DNA from: Ehretia macrophylla
Taxonomy: Eukaryota; Streptophyta; Magnoliopsida; Boraginales; Ehretiaceae
Assembly: GCA_037974665.1 (NCBI GenBank)
Contig: CM075768.1
Coordinates: 61,398,316-61,462,315 of the forward strand
Direction of reading: 5' to 3'
DNA: 64,000 bases
Under the pieces are notes generated by a model. That model ran no database searches, was not told where the DNA came from, and was given only the letters and a program-made list of their open reading frames with translations. Below, one piece after another: positions 36,071 through 49,397 of the stretch; within the stretch, counting starts at the first letter, position 1; each line of letters begins with the position of its first letter. Position numbers and translations under genes: made by a program.

Positions 36071-36188
36071 GGGTGCAACACGAGGACTTCCCATAGGGTC
36101 ACCCATCCTAGTACTACTCTCGCCCAAGCACAATTAACTTCGGAGTTCTAATGGGATCTAGTGTATTAGTGCTGGTATGATCATACCC
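36071..36188 (-). rRNA. 5S rRNA copy 48, AATT A-box subtype
   Basis: AGCACAATTAAC. CCCATAGGGTC. GATCATACCC 5' end. Confidence 0.88.
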
Positions 36189-36602
36189 ATCTTGTTGATG
36201 GTGTAGAGCCCTTATGTGTCGTCATTTTCGCGGCTCATGACGAATGATCCGGGATGAAAAAACTGTGCAAAAAGAAGAAAAGTGGCACTAAACTGATGAA
36301 AACATTTGCTTTTGGGCTCCAAAAACAAGCGTAGCCGAGCAAGCTTGCTGCCCCCATTGGAGAGCTCTCGGAGAGCTTTCCAACGGTATGTTGTGTACCG
36401 CATAACTCATTACAAATCAAAAGTTATTGGAACTATAGCGACGAAGACCTGGTCACAGGCCCCACGCCCTCGGTTTGCGGGCCCAACCTCTACGCAAAGT
36501 GAAGTTGTCTTGTCCAAGATGTCGTGGGACTCGATAATAGAAATATAACGGATAAAGCATCTAGGCAAGCCTGAACGGGGCAAAAAAACAAAATGAAAAG
36601 GG

Positions 36603-36720
36603 GGGTGCAACACGAGGACTTCCCAGGGGGGCAAACATCCTAGTACTACTCTCACCCAAGCATGCTTAACTTCGGAGTTTCGATGGGATCTAGTGAATTA
36701 GTGCAGGTATGATCTCATCT
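36603..36720 (-). rRNA. 5S rRNA copy 49
   Basis: GGGGCAAACATCC in the C-box region. TAGTGAATTAGTGCAGG and a GATCTCATCT 5' end. Class B spacer follows. Confidence 0.86.
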
Positions 36721-37134
36721 GTCATGTTGAGGGTACAAAGCCCTTGTGTGTGGTGCTTTTCGCGGCTCACGACGAACGATCCGGGAAGAAGAAACAGCGC
36801 AAAAAGAAGAAAAGTGGCTCAAAATTGATAAAAATGTTCGATTTTGAGCTCCGAAAACGGGCGCAGCCAAGGAAGCTCATTGCCCACGTCGTAGAGCTCT
36901 TAGAGATCTTTTCAACGGTATGTTGTGTGCCGCATACCTCCTAACGAATCAAAAGTTATAGGCACTAGAATGACGGAGACCTAGTCACAGGCCCCACGCC
37001 CTCGGTTTGCGGGCCCAGCTTCTACATGAAGCGAAGTTGTCTTGCCCTGGATACCGTGGGACTCGATAATAGGAATGTGATGGATAAATCATCTTGCCAA
37101 GCCTGAACGGGGCAAAAAAACAAAACGAAAAGGG

Positions 37135-37252
37135 GGGTGCAACACGAGGACTTCCCAGGGGGTCACCCATCCTAGTATTACTCTCGTCCAAGCACGCTTA
37201 ACTTCGGAGTTCTGATAGGATCCAGAGCATTAGTGTTGGTATGATCGCATCG
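37135..37252 (-). rRNA. 5S rRNA copy 50
   Basis: 3' half close to consensus. CTCGTCC, GATAGGATCCAGAGC and a GATCGCATCGG 5' end shared with copy 54. Confidence 0.88.
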
Positions 37253-37667
37253 GTCATGTTGAGGGTGCAAAGCCCTTATGTGTCGTCCTTTTCGCGGCTC
37301 ACGACGAACGATCCAGGATGAAGAAACAGTACAAAAAGAAGAAAATTTGACCGAAACTGATGAAAACGTTTGGTTTTGGGCTCCAAAAACAGGCGCAGCC
37401 GAGCATGCTTGTTCCCCCTGTAGTAGAGCTCTCAGAGAGCTTTCCAACGGTATGCTGTGCGCCGTATAACTACTTACAGATCAAAAGTTATGGGCACTGG
37501 AGCGATGGATACCTGGTCACAGGCCCCACGCCCTTGGTTTACAGGATCAGCCTCTACGCGAAGAGAAGTTGTCTTGCCCAAGATGCCGTGCGAGTCGATA
37601 ATAGAAATGTGATGGATAAAGCATCTTGGCAAGCCTGAATGGGGCAAAAAAAACAAAAAGAAAATGG

Positions 37668-37785
37668 GGGTGCAACACGAGGACTTCCCAGGGGGTCACC
37701 CATCCTAGTTCTACTCTCGCCAAAGCACAATTAACTTCGGAGTTTTGATGAGATCCGGTGTATTAGTGCTGGTATGATCGCACCT
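37668..37785 (-). rRNA. 5S rRNA copy 51, AATT A-box subtype
   Basis: CCAAAGCACAATTAAC. GATGAGATCCGGTGTATT. GCACCT 5' end. Confidence 0.88.
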
Positions 37786-38178
37786 GTCAAGTTGAGGGTG
37801 CAAAGCACTTATGTGTCGTCCTTTTCGCGACTCAAGACGAACGATCCGGGACAAAGAAACAGCGCTAAAAGAAGAAAATTGGCATAAAATTGATGATAAA
37901 CGTTTGCTTTTGGGCTCCTAAAATAGGTACATCAAAGCAGCCTAGCTGCCCCCGTCGTAGAGCTCTTTGAGAGATTTCCAACAGTATGTCGTGCGCCGCG
38001 TAACTGCTTATGGAACAAAAGTTATGGGCACTAGAGCGACAGAGACCTGGTCACAGGCCCCACGCCCTCGGTTTGCGGGCCCAGCCTCTACGCGAAGTGA
38101 AGTTGTGTTGCCCAAGATGCCGTAGGACTCGATAATAGAAATGTGACGGATAAAGCATCTAGGCAAGCCTGAACGGGG

Positions 38179-38197
38179 CAAAAATATAAAACGAAAA
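38179..38197 (-). terminator. Pol III-type T-rich terminator of 5S copy 52 (representative)
   Basis: Read on the minus strand, the bases just past the 5S 3' end are CCTTTTCGTTTTATATTTTT. T-runs of four or more are the standard RNA polymerase III stop. A similar T-rich stretch follows most copies of the array. Confidence 0.75.
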
Positions 38198-38200
38198 GGG

Positions 38201-38318
38201 GGGTGCAACACGAGGACTTCCTAGGTGGTCACCCATCCTAGTACTACTCTCGCCCAAGCACAATTAACTTTGGAGTTCTGATGAGATCCGGTGTATTAGT
38301 GCTGGTATGATCGCACCC
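38201..38318 (-). rRNA. 5S rRNA copy 52, AATT A-box subtype, well preserved
   Basis: AGCACAATTAAC. Intact ends and few other changes (CTAGGTGG, GATGAGATCC, GTGTATT). Confidence 0.9.
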
Positions 38319-38350
38319 GTCAAGTTGAGGGCGCAAAGCACTTATATGTC
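38319..38350 (-). promoter_or_regulatory. Upstream element of 5S copy 52: TATA-like at -29 to -24, C at -1
   Basis: Counting back from the 5S start on the minus strand, ATATAA occupies about -29 to -24 and C is at -1, the arrangement known for transcribed plant 5S genes. Most other copies read CATAAG instead, so this copy has one of the better-preserved upstream elements. Confidence 0.6.
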
Positions 38351-38734
38351 GTCCTTTTCGCGGCTCAAGACGAACGATCCGGGACAAAGAAACAGTGCTA
38401 AAAGAAGAAAATTGGCACAAAACTGATGAAAAACGTTTGCTTTTGGGCTCCTAAACTAGGTGCAGCAAAGCAGCCTAGCTGCCCTTGTCGTAGAGCTCAC
38501 TGAGAGCTTTCCAATGGTATAACGTGCGCCACATAACTACTTATGGGACAAAAGTTATGGGCACTGGAGCGACGAAGACCTAGTCAAAGGCCCCACGCCC
38601 TCGGTTTGCGGGCCCAGCCTTTACGCGAAGTGAAGTTGTCTAGCCCAAGATACCATAGGACTCGATAATAGAAATGTGACGGATAAAGCATCTAGGCAAG
38701 CCAGAACGGGGCAAAAAAATAAAATGAAAAGGGG

Positions 38735-38852
38735 GGATGCAACACGAGGACTTCCCACGGGGTCACCCATCCGAGTACAACTCTCGCCCAAGCATGCTTA
38801 ACTCCGGAGTTTCGATGGGATCCGGTGCATTAGTGCAGGTATGATCACATAT
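38735..38852 (-). rRNA. 5S rRNA copy 53
   Basis: GGATGC 3' end, ACAACTCTCG, A-box AGCATGCTTAAC and a GATCACATAT 5' end. Last gene before the family 2 composite. Confidence 0.87.
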
Positions 38853-38880
38853 GTCATATTGAGGGCACAAAGCCCTTGTG

Positions 38881-39307
38881 TTCGCTGTTTATATATTCAT
38901 ATCCGATAATACATACGATCCATCGACTACCTGTGAAGAAGCCAGAAATCTCTAACCGAGACTTTTCGTTCTTCCTGCATAATTTCACTTCCCTGAAAGT
39001 CCTAATCCCAACTATCTATGTTTATAAACAGTCAATCATGGTTATATAACATGCACATGTATCAAGGAGTATAAAAGCATGCATGCATTATTGAGGGCAC
39101 TAACGTGTCGGTATGCATGACACAAAGTACATATGGTCCACAAAGGCACATGATATTCAATGCACAAAGCAATTAAAGCACATTAACACACATTAACACA
39201 TATAACAAGACATTAAAATTACCTTAGGGCTTCTACCCATGGTCCGAGAGTTGAACCCGACTAACGCCTAGTTAGTAAACTAAGCTCTGATACCATTCTT
39301 CTAAGGG
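38881..39307 (-). mobile_element. Family 2 internal region, PBS-proximal fragment
   Basis: Nearly identical to 45363-45789. Holds the primer-binding site TGGTATCAGAGC (minus strand, 39284-39295), 12 bp from LTR A. Truncated at the 5S junction, where CTTGTG is shared by both sides. Confidence 0.88.
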
Positions 39308-42300
39308 TGTCACGCCCCAACCCGACCTATAGAGGCTAGACTAGGGTGTGAGCTAATCATTATCGTTATTTTACGTCCTTAACTGTTTCACTATGATTAA
39401 TGCTTAACGTTAGCCTAGAACTCCAAAAGTTTTTTTGGAAAATCGGCGGCATAACGGCAGTATTTAAGACCTTTTAGTTGACCTAATTTCTAAACGCTTC
39501 AATTATTCCAATCATTAATCCAATTCCATTAAGGACTCCTATTTTGTCATCAACTGATATGCCTACTAGTCTATCTTGAAAGTCTCGTTTGGTTAATAAG
39601 CCTAACATGATAACTATGTCCCGTTTATTTGTCAATTTCCTATCATGCAAGTACCTATTATCTTTTACTTTACAAATGAGCACCTAAGTGAAATTAGATA
39701 GAATTAACTTAGTTGATTGTTCATCTAGTAGTTTAAATGCCTACGGTAACTACTAATTAAGAAAACGAAAGCAAACGACCAAATAAAGAGTTTGTCCGTT
39801 TATAGTTAGTACAATCCAAAAGTAGACCCAAATTACAACGGGGTCAATTACATCAGCAAGCAACATAAGAAATAGTCTTCAAGCAACATATCGTTCACAA
39901 AATGGCCAAAGTCAAGTAAGGCACATAGGACAAGCAATCATTCCCAGGAATCATCATTAGGCACGTCGTCCTCGGGTACCTGTTCCTGGTCTTCTTCACC
40001 TGAGATGATAAAAGAGGGTGAGTCCTTATGAACTCAGCGAGGTGGAACGAGAAATAAGTTTTGAAACTCATTTTCCGATTCAACTTATGAAAACCATTTG
40101 CAAGCATGACATATGTCACAAGTAAGTACATAATGTAATATAACAGTAAAAGAACACAATTACCCGTCTTTCCTCCCCGATGTCCTCTAGGAACCAAGTG
40201 AGAGTACTTATACACATAGTGAAAAGGATACAGTGAGCTTTTGCTCTCAGTTCATTTCCAAGATCAGTTGTTGCGGCCGACTTCAAATCATCCCCTTATC
40301 ACGCCAAATGGGTGTACTCCGGATGTACCCCGAAATCCTACGACCCAACTCTCCGAGGAAGTCTAGCCCCCAAGCGAGAGAGGGAATTGGACAATGGTAG
40401 TCACGGTTGCAACGGCAAGCCCGATGCTGCCCGGTGTGCGTGAACGCTACCACGTCAGAATGAAAGGTTGCAACCTTGTATGCAATGCACATTTATGACA
40501 ATTAATATATCACATTAGGAGGACAACGAAGTAGGTTGCCTCCGAGCAGTCATAAGATTGCAGATTGACAAATAAACAAGCGAGGCACGATATGACAAGT
40601 AATTTCACTTGAAAAGCACATGGAGTTATATGAACATTAAACGGGCAGCCATGTAACGCATGTAAATCAAGTCATATAACTCATTTGGAAGTTCACGTAA
40701 TCAAATAATAGGATTATTCAACATGCAACGACATCTATGTGGAACCGGGAGCAAGAAAAGCCTACTTGTCAACATGTAATCATTGAAATCATGTTTAGGG
40801 CTATGAGGGAAACTACGGGCAGCCTACTAATCGCACAATTAAATACGATATCCATAGGATCAACAACTTAGTGAATTTACCTAGTCACTAGGGTTTCAAT
40901 TCGCGCTTACCCGTGCAATTAAGCCCCAAGTCATCTTGTAATCAAACTCAAGCCATGCATCGATTAATTCAAACACCCTAAAGTATTCAAAACAGTTCAC
41001 ACAACATCCCAATGCCACAATCCCAAGCATTTAATACAACAAGAGAAGCTACAATAATTTTTCTAAGCATATCACTAGATGAAAACCTTACTGCAATGGA
41101 CTGTTTTCTCACAATCATTGAGACAAGCAAACAAACTCCAATTCCCGTGAACAAGATGTCCAATTAAGGCTTAAGGAGTGAACTAAATTCAGAAACAAAC
41201 CTCGCATCATTTGGAGTTCGGGTTCAATAGTTATAGCCAAAACAGTGAGACTACACAAAACTGTCCAGATTTGCACACATTTCAATACTTGTCGTTTTGG
41301 AGGGCCTTAGGTTCAGATTTAGCCTTAGTCCATTTCTGACAAAAATGTCACGAACTGAAAAATCTAGCAGAATACCAAATTTCATACATTTTGGATGTCA
41401 TTTACATAGTCAAAACTGGTTTGTTCTACAAGGTCTGTGAATCTGCCGAAACCTGCTTCATTTTTCTAGACTTTCCAGATTTGGACACATTTTAATAATT
41501 TGCCATTTTGAGGACCTTAGAGTCAAAATTAGCTTTTGGCCTATTTCTGAAAACAATGTTCAGAACTGGAAAAACTAGATACCTACCAATTTTCACGCAT
41601 TTTTAACATCATTTACCTATCCAAAATCACCTCTCACCCACAAGACAGAAGGCTGTCACATACCCGATTTCATCTATCATCACATTCTAGCCAAAATCTT
41701 GCCATACATGTTTATAAAAGCTCATGAAGACACATATATCTCAAGTACAGAAGTAAAGATTGACATTTAAGGGCATGCATGTGGTTTTTTGAAATATTTT
41801 CAAGAAGTTGTAGCCCTCACCTCTTGAAGATTTAGCAAATGAGCACAAATGCTCTTCAAAATGCATAAAGGGAGCTTCTTCCTTGCTTGGGCTGCTATGG
41901 CCGAGCTTGGGAGAGATCTTGAGAGCATGCTTGAGGTCTTGGAAGGTCAAGAGGCAGCCATGGTCAAAAATGAGATAGAAGGAGAGAGAATGAGAGAGTT
42001 TGAGAGAGAAATGATGCTTGTGTGTGAGTGTGTTGGCCTTGAGCCTTTCAATTCAGAATTTTGTGTAATCTTTAGCATTTTTTTGAGTTGAAATGAAGCA
42101 TGGCATTGAGAGGGTCGAAAATGAGTTGCTTGGGTAGGGTGTAGGTGAATTTTTTATGCATTGTGCTTAGTGCATGTGTTATAGAATGTCTAGGCTTTAA
42201 TTTAAATGTGCAAAGTTGATCAAATTGCCTTGTTTTGGCCATGTAATGCAAGGGAGAATCTGAAATTTCAGATTGAAGTTAGAATATTTTGGATTATATT

Positions 42301-42886
42301 AAGTGTAGGTTTATAATAGTTTATTGGTTAGTTGAGTGTGATAGAATATTTTATTAGGTAGTGGGTTTTGTAGAGAATTTGAATTAGGAATATAATATTG
42401 GTTAGTGGATTGTGTAGGATTATTTTATTGTCTTGTGCTTTGTGTAGGATTCTTTATTGATTAGCGTGCGGGAACGTTTTCCTAGGTGTAGGGCACGCAC
42501 TACGAGACATGCACAGAAATCAATACGGGGCACGAATCACGAGGTAGACACGAACTACAAGGTAAGGCACGTACTTCAAGATAAATGTACAGATTCCAAG
42601 GCAAATGCATGTAACCCTAGGTGAATGCACATGAACCAATGCAAGGCACATAATTCAATGCAATGCACGTAAATCGAGGTACGACTCTTAAACCTAGGTT
42701 AAGGTATGCAATTCATGGTCAGGGCATACAAAACGAGGTAATGCACGCAATTCGAAGTCAGGGCACGTAAGTCGAGGATTAAGGCACATAATTCAAGGTC
42801 AAGGCACGAATGACGAAGCATGCACGAAAACCAAGACAGGGCACGTAAATCGAGGTAACACACGTTATTCGGGGTTGGGCCTTACA
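39308..42886 (-). mobile_element. Family 2 LTR A (3579 bp)
   Basis: On the minus strand starts TGTAAGGCCCAACC and ends GGGGCGTGACA. The start region (42480-42886) is a string of degenerate ~20-25-bp repeats with ACGTG/GGCACG cores. A TATA-like TGCATAAAAAATTC is near 42147-42162. A donor-like AGAG/GTGAGGGC sits at 41811-41824 and the conserved CTCGCTGAG hairpin at about 40017-40042, with CAG at 40000-40002. It lacks two short insertions found in LTRs B and C: the CTTGCTTCTT duplication and a GTGAGGAAAGAG segment in the GA-rich leader. Confidence 0.9.
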
Positions 42887-45789
42887 TCTTCCCATCCTTA
42901 AAAGAATATTGTCCCGAAATTCATTCTTGCCTATCGATGTCATTTAGACGGATTCTGACCATTGTTATTCTTCCTACTCCGGTCCGTCCCGTGTTTGGTG
43001 ATCTTTTACCACAATCAATTCACTTGTTATGTTTCTCCAATCATTTAGTTTGGTGTGACCTCTATATTTACAGTTCTTTCCTTTGAACGACTCTATTCCT
43101 TCCATTTGATCTTAAAGTCAAGTTCATTAACTAAGGTTAGAGTCTTCAACGTAGTCATCAAAGCTGCATCGGTATTCTAACTATATGACTATAACTCCAG
43201 AATCCTGACTCATGTTGTATCAAACTCGCCTTCATACCTCAAAAAGGAATATCACCCTAATACCATGATCCTATGGTGACATACTCTAATTTCAAGACGA
43301 CAAGCCGATATCTGATTTACATATCCTATCAACTAGCTTCAAAATTGTTAACACGTAGGACATAAACAAGTCATAGATCATTTCCATAATATAACCCTAT
43401 CTTCAAGAAGAACTCACTAAACAACTAATCCATCTCAAATCGTCATCTATCGATAATATCATAGTCATTATCTCGTATGTACGTTACATTAGCAAGTCTT
43501 CTAATGACTAGTCTCCCTGTTACAGGCTCCTATTCATTTACATTCTTTCCCAGCTTCGTTAACCTTCAAGCTCGCAATCAAGAAGAAAGACTGTTGAGAT
43601 TCATTAAACTCAAACTCTAAGGTTTATTAGGTACCACCAACAAATTGCTATTGAAATTGCATGGGTAAACTAATCATGTTGCACTAGTTCAACTCTTACA
43701 AGTAAATTTCATCAGCTTATGATCCACAATCTATTTCCTTATTCGAATCTCTATTTTCACGTCTTGAGGCTTCAGAATTTCTTTCAATCTTAACCAAGAC
43801 TCCTATGGTGTAGAGTTTCAACCTCAAATAAATTCCACTCACCTCAATCCAAGGTTACGTCATACTTAAGAAGACAATAGTCCTACTCACTTAGCGACCT
43901 AGTCATTCCTTCGAACACTTAATGCCCGCCAATATATCTTCAACATTAATGTTACTAAGCTGGGTTCATCGCCATGTAAGTGATATCAATTGCTTCACTA
44001 GGTTACCAACCGTTCAACAACAGTCTTAGGACTATAAATGGGTACCGAAATGATTGAGTTTATAAGATACTTACACGAGATAACTTCAAGGTTGTATCAA
44101 CATAAAAATTATGACCACGAGGCATCCTTCAACATAACCTAATAGAACTTCAAAAGTAATCAACCACTTATTTAACTATCATTACAAGATTCACCCTCTA
44201 TTCAACGACCACGATTCGAAGTCTACCAACCATTAGTTTCTAGAAGTGAAACGGTGCACATAAATACGGTTGTCTAATAGCAGTCTCTCGGGTCATTATG
44301 ACTCTAATTCATCTCTATCTTAACTATATGAAATCTTACTCTTCTCATTTACATGTTCAACTAGCTAAGAGCATCAAGACTCATCGACCTTAGGTCCTAA
44401 GGTTTACCATGAATCATCGTGCATACTCACTATTAGCTATTTAGGATTACTAATCGTACCCTAACGACTCCATTTGCAGCCGGATGCTTTCATCTCACTT
44501 CCATGGTTTATATACTAGGTCCATTGGTATTACTTAGGGATACATGCTTCTTAACATCCTTTACGGTATCCAAATAACGAGTGTATAGAATGATTTACTT
44601 TGCATAATCACAACTAAATCCAAGGGCACTAAACTTACACCATGATTCTTAATATCACCAATATCCAACTTAGGGCCTTCAGCAACGTTAGTCATTTAAT
44701 GCAAAATTCAACACCTTACACTTCTATTTGACCTTACATTTTAGGTATAGTCTTCCGAACACAAGTTTTAGCTACGTGAATTCCTCGATTCCAATATCTC
44801 TGTATCTTGTTATACTAAGAAATCATCAACCTTGTTAAATTCAGCCTCCAAAGTTGTCTACATGTCTTGAGGTTATCCATTGTTAAGTCACTCAAATACA
44901 CTATCCATGTCTTAATAATCTAACCCCTAAAAATAAACTATTGTCAACTTCCACGAATTCACCCCTTAATTTCTAGATCGCGGTCTTACCATTTAGTGAA
45001 CTTAGAACTCGCTAGTATACACCATATCGGATTCTCCAATGCTTCATTCCAATCAAGTAAAGATTCAATCGTATATATAGTCATTACACCAATTTAAGAT
45101 ATAAGAATTTGATTCAAGAGCAACCCCTAAGTCAAACTTCCATTATAAGCATATGAATACACATATTCTACTCCACTTGTCCAATAGTATACTCTTATAT
45201 CTTAAGAAAAGTTGTATGTCATTAACCTTTATACTTGAACCACAATTAGAAGAACGATTTAACGGAATCAAGAACTTTATAGCTATAAGATTGATAACTC
45301 AATCACAGGTATAGGTATTCCAAAGATAAGGAGATAACTTACCTCAACAATTATACTTGTGCTACACATTTTATATATGCATATCCGATAATACATACGA
45401 TCCATCGAGTACCTGTGAAGATGCCAGAAATCTCTAACCGAGACTTTTTGTTCTTCCTGCATAATTTCACTTCCCTGAAAGTCCTAATCCCAACTATCTA
45501 TGTTTATAAACAGTCAATCATGGTTATATAACATGCACATGTATCAAGGAGTATAAAAGCATGCATGTATTATTGAGGGCACTAACGTGTCGGTATGCAT
45601 GACACAAAGTACATATGGTCCACAAAGGCACATGATATTCAATGCACAAAGCAATTAAAGCACATTAACACACATTAACGCATATAACAAGACATTAAAA
45701 TTACCTTAGGGCTTCTACCCACGGTCCAAGAGTTGAACCCGACTAACGCCTAGTTAGTAAACTAAGCTCTGATACCATTCTTCTAAGGG
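42887..45789 (-). mobile_element. Family 2 internal region, complete (2903 bp, non-coding)
   Basis: Minus strand: PBS TGGTATCAGAGC at 45766-45777, then 2.9 kb of AT-rich sequence dense in stops, then GAATTTCGGGAC and a polypurine tract AAGGATGGGAAGA (about 42887-42899) against LTR A. The GAATTTCGGG stretch before the polypurine tract is typical of the 3' end of Ty3/gypsy pol. No protein domain recognised in any frame. Confidence 0.87.
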
Positions 45790-48700
45790 TGTCACGCCCC
45801 AACCCGACCTATAGAGGCTAGACTAGGGAGTGAGCTAATCATTATTGTTATTTTATGTCCTTAACTGTTTCACTATGATTAATGCTTAACGTTAGCCTAG
45901 AACTCCAAAAGTTTTTCTGGAAAATCGGCGGCATAACGGCAGTATTTAAGACCTTTTAGTTGACCTAATTTCTAAATGCTTCAATTATTCCAATCATTAA
46001 TCCAATTCCATTAAGGACTCCTATTTTGTCATCAACTGATATGCCTATTAGTCTATCTTGTAAGTCTCGTTTGGTTAATAAGCCTAACATGATAACTATG
46101 TCCCGTTTATTTGTCAATTTCCTATCAAGCAAGTTCCTATTATCTTTTACTTTACAAATGAGCACCTAAGTGAAATTAGATAGAATTAACTTAGTTGATT
46201 GTTCATCTAGTGGTTTAAATGCCTACGGTAACTACTAATTAAGAAAACGAAAGCAAACGACCAAATAAAGAGTTTGTCCGGTTATAGATAGTACAATCCA
46301 AAAGTAGACCCAAATTACAACAGGGTCAATTACATCAACAAGCAACATAAGAAATAGTCTTCAAGCAACATATCGTTCACAAAATGGCCATAGTCAAGTA
46401 AGGCACATAGGATAAGAAATCATTCCAAGGAATCATCATTAGGCACGTCGTCCTCGGGAACTTGTTCCTGGTCTTCTTCACCTGAGATGATAAAAGAGGG
46501 TGAGTCCTTATGAACTCAGCGAGGGAGAACAAGAAATAAGTTTTGAAACTCATTTTCCGATTCAACTTATGAAAACCCTTTGCAAGCATGACATATGTCA
46601 CAAGTAAGTACATAATGTAATATAACAGTAAAAGAACACAATTACCTGTCTTTCCTCCCCGAGGTCCTCTAGGAACCAAGCGAGAGTACTTATACACATA
46701 GTGAAAAGGATACGGTAAGATTTTGCTCTCAGTTCATTTCCAGGATCAGTTGTTGCAGCCGACTTCAAATCATCCCCTTATCACGCCAAATGGGTGTACT
46801 CCGGATGTACCCCGAAATCCTACGACCCAACTCTCCGAGGAAGTCTAGCCCCCAAGCGAGAGACGGAATTGGACAATGGTAGTCACGGTTGCACCGGCAA
46901 ACTCGATGCTGCCCGGTGTCCGTGAACGCTACCACGCTAGAATGAAAGGTTGCAACCTTGTATGCAATGCACATTTATGACATTTAATATATCACATTAG
47001 GAGGACAACAAAGTAGGTTGTCTCCGAGTAGTCATAAGATTGCAGATTGACAAGTAAACAAGTGAGGCACGATATGACAAGTAATTTCACTTGAAAAGCA
47101 CATGGAGTTATATGAACATTAAACGGGCAGCCATGTAACGCATGTAAATCAAGTCATATAACTCATTTCAAAGTTCACATAATCAAATAATAGGATTATT
47201 CAACATGCAACGACATCTACGTGGAACCGGGTGCAAGAAAGGCCTACTTGTCAACATGTAATCATTGAAATCATGTTTAGGGCTATGAGGGAAACTACGG
47301 GCAGCCTACTAATCACACAATTAAATACGATATCCATAGGATCAACAACTTAGTGAGTTTACCTAGTCACTAGGGTTTCAATTCGCGCTTACCCGTGCAA
47401 TTAAGTCCCAAGTCATCTTGTACTCAAACTCAAGCCATGCATCGATTAATTCAAACACCCTCAAGTATTCAAAATAGTCCACACAACATCCCAATGCCAC
47501 AATCCCAAGCATTTAATACAAAAAGAGAAGCTACAATAATTTTTCTAAGCATATCACTAGATGAAAACCTTACTGCAATGGACTGTTTTCTCACAATCAT
47601 TGAGACAAGCAAACAAACTCCAATTCTAGTGAACAAAATGTCAAATTAAAGCTTAAGTAGTGAACTAAATTCAGAAACAGACCTCGCATCATTTGGAGTT
47701 CGGGTTCAATAGTTATAGCCAAAACAGTGAGACTACACAAAACTGTCCAGATTTGCACACATTTCAATACTTGTCATTTTTTAGGGCCTTAGGGTCAGAT
47801 TTAGCCTTAGTCCATTTCTGACAAACATGTCCTGAACTGAAAAATATAGCAGCATACCAAATTTAATGCATTTTGGATGTCATTTACTAAGTCAAAACTG
47901 GTTCGTTCTACAAGGTCAGTGAATTTGCCAAAACCTGCTTCATTTTTCCAGACTTTCCAGATTTGGACACATTTTAATAATTTGCCATTTTGAGGACCTT
48001 AGAGTCAAAATTAGCTTTGGCCTATTTATACAAAAAATGTTCAGAACTGGAAAAAATAGTTACCTACCAATTTTCACGCATTTTCAACATTATGTACCTA
48101 GCCAAAATCACCTCGCACCAACAAGACAGAAGGCTGTCATATACCCGATTTCATCTATCATCACATTCTAGCCAAAATCTTGCCATGCATGTTTATAAAA
48201 GCTCATGAACACACATATATCTCAAGTACAGAAGTAAAGATAGACATTTAAGGGCATGCACGTGGTTTCTTGAAATATTTTCAAGAAGTTTTAGCCCTCA
48301 CCTCTTGAAGATTTAGCAAATGAGCACAAATGCTCTTCAAAATGCATAAAGGGAGCTTCTTCCTTGCTTCTTGCTTGCTTGGGCTGCTGTGGCCGAGCTT
48401 GGGAGAGATCTTGAGAGCATGCTTGAGGTCTTGAAAGGTCAAGAGGCAGCCATGGTCGAAAATGAGAGAGAAGGAGAGAGAATGAGAGAGTTTGTGAGGA
48501 AAGAGAGAGTTTGAGAGAGAAATGATGCTTGTGTGTGTGTGTGTTGGCCTTGAGCCTTTCAAATCTGAATTTTGTGCCATCTTTAGCATTTTTTTGAGTT
48601 GAAATGAAGCATGGCATTGAGAGGGTCGAAAATGAGATGCTTGGGTAGGGTGTAGGTGAATTTTTTATGCATTGTGCTTAGTGCATGTGTCATAGAATGT

Positions 48701-49397
48701 CTAGGCTTTAATTTAATTGTGCAAAGTTGATCAAATTGCCTTGTTTTGGCCATGTAATGCAAGGGAGAATCTGAAATTTCAGATTCAAGTTAGAATATTT
48801 TGGATTATAATAAGTGTAGGTTTATAATAGTTTATTGGTTAGTTGAGTGTGATAGAATATTTTATTAGTTAGTGGGTTTTGTAAAGAATTTGAATTAGGA
48901 ATATAATATTGGTTAGTGGATTGTGCAGGATTATTTTATTATCTTGTGCTTTTTGTAGGATTCTTTATTGATTAGCGTGCGGGCACGCTTTTCTAGGTCT
49001 AGGGCACGTACTACGAGACATGCACATAAATCAATACGGGGCACGAATCACGAGGTAGACATGAACTACGAGGTAAGACACGTACTTCAAGATTAATGTA
49101 CAAATTTCAATGCAAATGCACGTAACCCTAGGTGAATGCACATAAACCAATGCAAGGCACATAATTGAATGCAATGCACGTAAATCGAGGTACGACTCTT
49201 AAACATATGTTAAGACACGTAATTCAAGGTCAGGGCACACGAAACGAGATAACGCATGCAATTCGAAGTTAGGGCACGTAAGTCGAGGATTAAGGCACAT
49301 AATTCGAGGTCAAGGCACGAATGACGAAGCATGCACGAAAACCAAGACAGGGCACGTAAATCGAGGTAACACACGTTATTCGGGGTCGGGCCTTACA
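45790..49397 (-). mobile_element. Family 2 LTR B (3608 bp)
   Basis: Complete LTR with TG...CA ends. Shared insertions in the leader (48361-48385 and about 48491-48510) group it with LTR C rather than LTR A. Acceptor-like hairpin at about 46499-46525 with CAG at 46482-46484. The GA/GT-rich leader at 48456-48545 includes a GT microsatellite. Confidence 0.9.

Larger units (their letters stand above)
30575..38880 (-). repeat. 5S rDNA tandem array, block II (16 genes plus spacers)
   Basis: Continues the 531-bp array after the solo LTR. Class B spacers follow copies 38, 42 and 49. One unit is 504 bp, because of a rearranged spacer near 35376-35396. The block stops abruptly in the 5' flank of copy 53 at 38880, where retrotransposon internal sequence begins. 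No other genes seen. Confidence 0.95.

Noticed and set aside
9834..38880. CRISPR-like regular repeat array
   Set aside because: Period of 531 bp with recognisable 5S genes in a plant context; no short direct repeats with unique spacers.
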